A stretch of 64,000 nucleotides of DNA, taken from contig CALSMP010000006.1 in the NCBI GenBank assembly GCA_943787485.1, forward strand, positions 62,001 to 126,000, read 5' to 3'. Below, piece after piece: positions 57,597-64,000 of this stretch. Within the stretch, counting starts at the first letter, position 1; each line of letters opens with the position of its first letter. The stretch is from an uncultured Luminiphilus sp. (GTDB taxonomy: Bacteria; Pseudomonadota; Gammaproteobacteria; Pseudomonadales; Halieaceae). The notes below the pieces were generated by a model. That model searched no databases and was not told where the DNA came from. It saw only the letters and a program-made list of their open reading frames with translations. The translations under genes and the position numbers were made by a program.

Positions 57597-58895
57597 CTAG
57601 TCAGTCCGGACCAGCCCGGCAAAGAACAGGCCGTCTCCCGCATGAGTTTGTGGTAGCACTTGATATCCGTATTTTGTCATCACCGCCCCCGGGACTTTAA
57701 GCGCCAAAGGCTCGCAGTGGGGTAGCTGCTCAAGTGCAAACGCGACTACGTCATCATTTTCCTCTTTGAGCACCGAGCAGGTGACATAATAAAAGCGCCC
57801 CCCCGGTCGCAGCAGCGGCCAGAGACTCGTAACAATAGCGCGCTGTTGGGTCTGGAATTGAACAGCATCGGTGGCGCGTCGCAATAATTTGATGTCTGGG
57901 TTTCGCCGGAGCACACCTGTGGCTGAGCAGGGCACGTCAGCCAGGATAATGTCAAAGCGCTGGTGCGGGTTTAGCGCTGCTATTTGTGTTGCATCGCCGC
58001 ACTGAATTCTTATATCCAGGGAAAGCCGTTCGGTGTTTTCCCGAATTCGCTCGAGGCGATCTTCGCTAATGTCCAGAGCGGTAATGTCAGCCAGCGGCGC
58101 AACCTCCTTTAGGTGGCAGGCCTTTCCGCCCGGTGCGGCACAGGCATCGAGAACAGCATCCCCTGGCCTCGGTGCAATAACGCTCGCTGCAAGCTGGGCG
58201 GTTTCGTCTTGAACGCTGCAAACCCCCGCCTTAAAGTCGGGTAAGGCCCACACATCGGTGGGCTCTTCGAGTTGAATACCGACTGGAGAGTGCAAGCAGG
58301 GAGAGGCAGCAATACCTGACTGCTGCAGGGCTCCCAGGTAGGCATCACGGTCAGTATGATTTTGGTTGATCCGAAGGCTCATCGGCGGACGACTTCTTGC
58401 GGCAGCAGCAAGTGGCTCAATGTGATCGGGCCAGTCCTTGGTGAAACGATCGAGCAGCCAATCAGGGAGAGCGAGCTTCTCGGCGGGGGTTAAGGCCCGT
58501 TCCAGTGCTTCAGCTCGCCGCTGGTAATTGCGCAAGACCCCATTCACGAGGCCTTTGGCCCACCCTTTCCCAAGGGCCTGGGTGGCGGAAACGGTTTCTG
58601 ACACCGCGGCATGGGGCGGGATACGGAGTTCAGAGAGTTGATGAATCCCCAGCGCCAGCAGCGCCGCTATATCTCGGTCTTTTTCTTTCAACGGCTTGGC
58701 CATCAACTGCTTGAGTAGGCCCTGAAGTCGCGGCCACTCCCTGAGCGAGCCGTACACAAGGGTTTTAAAAAGGGCGAACTCTCTCGGGTCCCTATCCTTC
58801 ACATACTCAGGCATCACCTTCGCCAGCGACTTGCCTGCCATGACCGCTGCGACACATCGTGCCGCGCTCGCGCGAACCTGGTGAGCAGAGGACAA
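57597..58895 (-). CDS. rsmB: 16S rRNA (cytosine967-C5)-methyltransferase
   Basis: NusB-like N-terminus; DACAAPGGKACHLKE, ADVPCSATGVLRRNPDIK. Confidence 0.96.
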   Translation of the reverse strand: MSSAHQVRASAARCVAAVMAGKSLAKVMPEYVKDRDPREFALFKTLVYGSLREWPRLQGLLKQLMAKPLKEKDRDIAALLALGIHQLSELRIPPHAAVSETVSATQALGKGWAKGLVNGVLRNYQRRAEALERALTPAEKLALPDWLLDRFTKDWPDHIEPLAAAARSRPPMSLRINQNHTDRDAYLGALQQSGIAASPCLHSPVGIQLEEPTDVWALPDFKAGVCSVQDETAQLAASVIAPRPGDAVLDACAAPGGKACHLKEVAPLADITALDISEDRLERIRENTERLSLDIRIQCGDATQIAALNPHQRFDIILADVPCSATGVLRRNPDIKLLRRATDAVQFQTQQRAIVTSLWPLLRPGGRFYYVTCSVLKEENDDVVAFALEQLPHCEPLALKVPGAVMTKYGYQVLPQTHAGDGLFFAGLVRTD

Positions 58896-58897
58896 AA

Positions 58898-59860
58898 TCA
58901 GGGTACCAATGGCGAGAACTTGCGGCCCGGGGCAAGCGCTGCCTTTCGGCCGTTTATTAACTCGAGTGCGGGAAGAGGTTTGGCATTGGGAAATTGAGCC
59001 ACCTCAATCACCAGCCCGTTACGACCACAAGCCACAAGGATTCCCTCTCGATCAGCACTCACGATGGTGCCGGGCTCTGTTCCATCGAAGGACCTATCTA
59101 TCGCACGCGCTTGATAAATTTTGACTCGCTGGCCATCGAGAAAACTATAACTCGTGGGCGATGGGTTAAAGGCTCGGATTTGGCGGGCTATTGCGATGCC
59201 GTCCCCACCCCAGCAAATCTCGGCTTCTTCCTTACTGATTTTTGCGGCGTAAGTTGCTAGAGCACCATCCTGCTTGATCGCGTTTTCTCGATGTTCTTGT
59301 AGCCGGTCCAACGTTTTTATAAGTAACGGCGGAGCCATTGTGGCCAGTTTTTTGAACACCGCATCACTGGACATTGTGGGATCTAGCGGGAAAGCCTCGC
59401 TGGCCAGAACATCTCCGGTATCGAGCCCTTGGTCCATTTGCATGATAGTGACCCCGGTTTCATCATCCCCTGCCTCAATGGCCCGTTGGATCGGCGCTGC
59501 ACCGCGCCATCTCGGGAGCAGCGAGCCGTGGACATTGAGACAGCCATATTTCGGGATGTTGAGCACCGGGGGGGGAAGCAGTAAGCCGTAAGCTACCACG
59601 ACCATGACGTCGGGCGCCCAAGCCGCGATAACGGCCTGGTCTTCTGTTGGCCGCAGAGACTGGGGTTGTAACAGGGGTAGTTGTGCGTCCAGCGCCAGCG
59701 TTTTTACAGGAGAGGGCAGCAGTTTTTTTCCCCGCCCCGCAGGCCTATCTGGCTGGGTGAGCACACCAACGACTCGATGTGTTGATTCAAGCAGTGCTTC
59801 GAGGTGGCGTTGAGCGAACACCGGGGTGCCCGCAAACACAATCGATAGAGGTGTCGACAC
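58898..59860 (-). CDS. fmt: Methionyl-tRNA formyltransferase
   Basis: IVFAGTPVFAQRHLEALL; NVHGSLLPRWRGAAPIQRAI. Confidence 0.97.
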   Translation of the reverse strand: MSTPLSIVFAGTPVFAQRHLEALLESTHRVVGVLTQPDRPAGRGKKLLPSPVKTLALDAQLPLLQPQSLRPTEDQAVIAAWAPDVMVVVAYGLLLPPPVLNIPKYGCLNVHGSLLPRWRGAAPIQRAIEAGDDETGVTIMQMDQGLDTGDVLASEAFPLDPTMSSDAVFKKLATMAPPLLIKTLDRLQEHRENAIKQDGALATYAAKISKEEAEICWGGDGIAIARQIRAFNPSPTSYSFLDGQRVKIYQARAIDRSFDGTEPGTIVSADREGILVACGRNGLVIEVAQFPNAKPLPALELINGRKAALAPGRKFSPLVP

Positions 59861-59862
59861 GT

Positions 59863-60369
59863 TTAGGCGCGCTGTCTGTGTGCTTTTTCCAGCTTGCCTC
59901 TGATCCGCTGGCGTTTGAGGGGGGAGAGATAATCAACAAATAACTTGCCTTCAAGGTGGTCTATTTCGTGTTGCAAACAGATAGCCATCAATCCCTGTAG
60001 TTCTTCTGTGAAGGTTTCGCCTTCTTTATTGAGCGCAGTGACAGCGATCCGTGTTGGTCGATTGACGGTCTCGTAGAAGCCGGGTACTGATAAACAGCCC
60101 TCATCATATTCCCCAAGGGTTTCATCGAGAATGACCACGGTGGGGTTGATAAAAACCCGCGGCGCTTGCTGATTGTCAGAAATATCCATGACGATTACCC
60201 GCTCATGAACATCGACTTGCGTGGCGGCCAAGCCGATGCCTGGGGCCGCGTACATCGTCTCAAACATGTCATCAATGAGTGTTTTTATGCGGCTATCGAC
60301 CTCATTGACCGGCTCCGCTACCTTGCGCAGGCGGGGATCTGGAAACTCGAGGATGGAAAGTCGCGCCAT
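59863..60369 (-). CDS. def: Peptide deformylase
   Basis: [30 protein letters not shown]; start chosen at [14 protein letters not shown]. Confidence 0.97.
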   Translation of the reverse strand: MARLSILEFPDPRLRKVAEPVNEVDSRIKTLIDDMFETMYAAPGIGLAATQVDVHERVIVMDISDNQQAPRVFINPTVVILDETLGEYDEGCLSVPGFYETVNRPTRIAVTALNKEGETFTEELQGLMAICLQHEIDHLEGKLFVDYLSPLKRQRIRGKLEKAHRQRA

Positions 60370-60563
60370 GGGGATAATTTGCCTGTAATGGATGGGTAGG
60401 AGCAGAAGATGGCAGGATTTGTGCTTGCCTCTTCGGGATACCGCGCTCAAACTGCCATTATAGCGCGGCCTTGTGCCCAGCGTCTCGGGTAGCCGAGGCG
60501 CTTTGACGACAGGCAACTGATGCGTCCGGTACGGACCGCCAGGGAAGGTGAGGGGATATAAAC

Positions 60564-61793
60564 GTGGGGATAGCAAACACGCAGCGCACGACGAGAGGCC
60601 GTTTTCACGCCCTGTTGTGTCGATACACCGAAAACTTTTTGGGTTGGTGCTCTTTGGCGAAGCTTACTCGGGCAATGCTTACACAGCCGGCATTTGCACA
60701 GACACAGGCAGTACTCACTCGATCAGTGTGTCGCCCTTTGGCGGCAATGCTTCGAGGGGTGCTGGCCTTCACAGTCCTGTTCGGCTTAACCACCGGCACT
60801 CTTGCGCACGCCGATGAGCTTTCGCTGAGGCCTGATGTGCCTCTTTCTTATGTGGTTAAAAAGGGCGACACCCTCTGGGATATCAGTGACCTTTACCTCA
60901 AAGAGCCTTGGCGCTGGCCTGAGCTATGGGATAACAACCCCCAGGTTGATAATCCGCATCTTATATATCCTGGAGACGAGTTGGCATTGCGTTGGGATAA
61001 TGGTGTGCCCCGCTTGGGTCTCGTCAGACGTAGTGATGTCAAACTGACACCCGAACTACGAAGCGAGCCTCTTGACACAGCAATCCCACCCATTCCTCGT
61101 GGTCAAATAGACCCCTTCTTGCGCGAAAACAAAGTGTTGGTGCCGAGCCAGCTTGACACACTTGCGTATGTGATCGCGGGTGACGCGGGTCGGATTATCA
61201 GTGCTCTAGGGGATCGCATTTTTGTTCGCGGCAGCCTGGAGCCAGAGGATAAGGCATTCAATATTTTACGTCAGGGAGATGTGATCGCTGACCCCGTGAC
61301 GGGGGAAGTGCTGGGAGTTATAGCTAGCGACATCGGAAGTGCGTCACGTCTTAGTATGGATTCACAGGCGGCGGGTAATGCGGACGTTGAAGAGCTTGAA
61401 GTGACCCGAATGGCGGAAGAGGTCAGGATTGGTGATCGACTGTTGCCCCTTGAAGAGGGCGTTTTGGACGCCTATTTTCAGCCCAAGGCTCCGAGTGTTG
61501 CCGTTGAGGGCGCGTATATGATCGGTGTTGCGTCCGGCGTGACGCAAATTGGCCAGATGAACATTGTGACGGTGAACCGCGGAGACCGTGAGGGCCTCGA
61601 GGTGGGTGATGTTCTGGCTATTTACCAAACGGGCCAGGTTGTCGAGGATCCCGTTACCCGGGAGATGGTTGCGCTCCCCGATGTGCGGGCCGGAGTGCTC
61701 ATGATTTTCGCGGTCTACGAGAAGGCGAGTTTCGGCCTGGTGCTCACAGCCAGCCGACCGCTTGCGGTCGGCGACAAACTCAAAAACCCCTAA
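60564..61793 (+). CDS. LysM peptidoglycan-binding domain protein (start uncertain; downstream starts give a better signal peptide)
   Basis: [47 protein letters not shown]. Confidence 0.9.
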   Translation: MGIANTQRTTRGRFHALLCRYTENFLGWCSLAKLTRAMLTQPAFAQTQAVLTRSVCRPLAAMLRGVLAFTVLFGLTTGTLAHADELSLRPDVPLSYVVKKGDTLWDISDLYLKEPWRWPELWDNNPQVDNPHLIYPGDELALRWDNGVPRLGLVRRSDVKLTPELRSEPLDTAIPPIPRGQIDPFLRENKVLVPSQLDTLAYVIAGDAGRIISALGDRIFVRGSLEPEDKAFNILRQGDVIADPVTGEVLGVIASDIGSASRLSMDSQAAGNADVEELEVTRMAEEVRIGDRLLPLEEGVLDAYFQPKAPSVAVEGAYMIGVASGVTQIGQMNIVTVNRGDREGLEVGDVLAIYQTGQVVEDPVTREMVALPDVRAGVLMIFAVYEKASFGLVLTASRPLAVGDKLKNP

Positions 61794-61855
61794 CAGGATG
61801 TTGATAGCCGTTACCTTCTGAAGCGGCGCGGTCTCAGTGCTCACGGAGGAGCCAA

Positions 61856-63040
61856 TTGCCGTATTTTCTTGGACAGTGTCCGGTGGCGGATAGTCGCTGG
61901 TTTCGATTCCTGCAATCCCCGTTGCTCAATCACGAGGCGCGCCGTTGGCTGCTCAGAAACGGCGTTGATCCGGCAACCCCCCAAACCTTAAAAAGCGTTG
62001 AAGCCGATCCCGGTTCAACCACACAAACAGCGGTTTTACGTGATCTTTTTCAGGAGCTGCAGCGCCCAGGCGCCATTCCTGCGCCGAACCCTGACCCGTT
62101 GGTTCGGCTTTGTTCGCTGGGTGAACCCGATTATCCGCCGCTCCTCGCAGAACTAGCCGATGCCCCGCCAGCTCTTTTTTGTCGCGGTCGGTTTTCAAGC
62201 CTGTCGAGGCCAGGAATTGCTATTGTGGGGACGCGTCACCCTTCTATCGCCGGCACCAAGATTGCGAGGACTTTGGCCGCGGAGCTAGTGCAAGCCGGTT
62301 TTTGCGTTGTCAGTGGCTTAGCGCAAGGGATTGATACAGCGGCGCACCAAGGCGCTGCGGACGCAGGGGGGCCGACAGTTGCGATCATGGCTACCGGGTA
62401 TGACCGGATTTACCCTCGCCGCAACCAGAGGCTCGCTGCGGAAATTCAACGTAACGGGCTTTTGATGACGGAGTTTTGTGCCGGTGCCGCTCCCCACCGG
62501 TGGCACTTTCCCCGGAGGAATCGAACACTTTCCGGGTTGGCGCTGGCGACGGTCGTCGTCGAGGCGGGTCGACCCAGCGGCACATTGATTACTGCAGCAG
62601 CAGCGGGGGAGCAGGGTCGGACCGTATTTGCCTTTCCTTGGTCAGTGCAGCATCCGGGCGGCCAAGGGTGCCTGCATTTGCTGAAACAAGGCGCGACGCT
62701 TGTTACCTCAGCCCGGGACGTGGTCGAGCAGCTGTCCAGCAGCCTGCGTGCTTGGTACGAGCTCACCTCTTTTCCGCCGCTAGGTGAGTCGGAAGGTGGA
62801 AGTGAGTGTCTCGAGGAGCCAGGCACGACCGTATTGCTGCCTGAGCACAAAGGGTTGGCACGTGACGCCCAAGATCTTTTGGTGGCCCTTGGTGACTCCG
62901 CACTGGATATAGCATCACTGTGCCAAGAGCGCGGAATGGAGCTCCCCCATATGATGATCTTGCTCACGCAGCTTGAGGTTGCAGGCCATGTCGAGCAGAC
63001 TGCGCATGGTTTTTGGCGCGCAAGGGGCGCGGGTACGTGA
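61856..63040 (+). CDS. dprA: DNA processing protein DprA/Smf
   Basis: IAIVGTRHPSIAG, VVSGLAQGIDTAAHQGA, FPRRNRTLSGLALATVVVEAG; GGAGGA upstream of TTG. Confidence 0.95.
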   Translation: MPYFLGQCPVADSRWFRFLQSPLLNHEARRWLLRNGVDPATPQTLKSVEADPGSTTQTAVLRDLFQELQRPGAIPAPNPDPLVRLCSLGEPDYPPLLAELADAPPALFCRGRFSSLSRPGIAIVGTRHPSIAGTKIARTLAAELVQAGFCVVSGLAQGIDTAAHQGAADAGGPTVAIMATGYDRIYPRRNQRLAAEIQRNGLLMTEFCAGAAPHRWHFPRRNRTLSGLALATVVVEAGRPSGTLITAAAAGEQGRTVFAFPWSVQHPGGQGCLHLLKQGATLVTSARDVVEQLSSSLRAWYELTSFPPLGESEGGSECLEEPGTTVLLPEHKGLARDAQDLLVALGDSALDIASLCQERGMELPHMMILLTQLEVAGHVEQTAHGFWRARGAGT

Positions 63041-63588
63041 GTAAATTCAGGACGCAGACATTATCAGCTTTTGTGACAGCGGGGGAGGTCGTGGCGTGCC
63101 CTGCTGAGGCGGTGTGGGGGCTTTCTTGTGACCCCTTTTCGGAGTCGGCTGTCGAGGCGCTACTGGCAATGAAGGGGCGCGCGGTCAACAAGGGGTTAAT
63201 TGTTGTCGCCGCCGATGTCGGTATGTTGGGCACCGTCTTTACGTCGCTATCAGCGTCTGAGCGCAACGAGGTGATGTTGAGTTGGCCCGGCAACAACACG
63301 TGGGTATTGCCAAACCAGGGTTATTTCCCCGCATGGATTACGGGTGACAGTGGTTATGTTGCGGTTCGCCTAACCGCATCCCCTGCGCTTCGCGCATTGA
63401 GCGCTACGGTTGACGGACCCCTTGTTTCCACCTCAGCCAACCCAGCGGGTGCACTGCCTGCGCGTCATGGGTTTCAAGTCGTGAATTATTTTGGCCCCGG
63501 TTTGCCTCGGGCTGTGGGGCAGGTTGATCTTCACGGGCGCCCTTCCACCATCCGCCAGATTGGATCTGATGAGATAATTCGGGCTTAA
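63037..63588 (+). CDS. tsaC: L-threonylcarbamoyladenylate synthase (TsaC/YrdC)
   Basis: VVACPAEAVWGLSCDPFSESAVEALLAMKGRAVNKGLIVVA; GTG start overlapping dprA stop. Confidence 0.94.
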   Translation: MSKFRTQTLSAFVTAGEVVACPAEAVWGLSCDPFSESAVEALLAMKGRAVNKGLIVVAADVGMLGTVFTSLSASERNEVMLSWPGNNTWVLPNQGYFPAWITGDSGYVAVRLTASPALRALSATVDGPLVSTSANPAGALPARHGFQVVNYFGPGLPRAVGQVDLHGRPSTIRQIGSDEIIRA

Positions 63589-63608
63589 TTCGTCCCAATC
63601 TGAAATAA

Positions 63609-64000
<392 letters not shown>

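Overview
Origin-proximal core chromosome of a gammaproteobacterium, probably a marine lineage with Pseudomonas-like gene order. Gene content from left to right: argB (partial)-slmA-DUF4124-pyrE-crc-rph-yicC-gmk-rpoZ-spoT-ridA-SDR-recG-ubiA-GNAT(DUF482)-yaaA-TRAP transporter-thioesterase-uvrD-SPOR-glmS-glmU-atpCDGAHFEBI-parB-parA-rsmG-mnmG-mnmE-yidC-yidD-rnpA-rpmH-[candidate oriC]-dnaA-dnaN-recF-gyrB-rmuC-glyS-glyQ-lpxL-like-djlA-trkH-trkA-rsmB-fmt-def-LysM-dprA-tsaC-hemF (partial). I see no prophage, transposon, CRISPR array, tRNA or rRNA, and no convincing novel multigene system. The main observations are: (1) two perfect 16-bp parS palindromes inside recF; (2) two perfect DnaA boxes between rpmH and dnaA, plus a second origin-like AT-rich gap between mnmG and mnmE; (3) six single-base frameshifts in otherwise well-conserved genes (DUF482, uvrD, the SPOR gene, atpD, atpA, atpH), which look more like sequence or assembly indels than biology; (4) a Crc-type ExoIII homologue with eroded catalytic motifs; (5) rpmH, which is absent from the ORF track.
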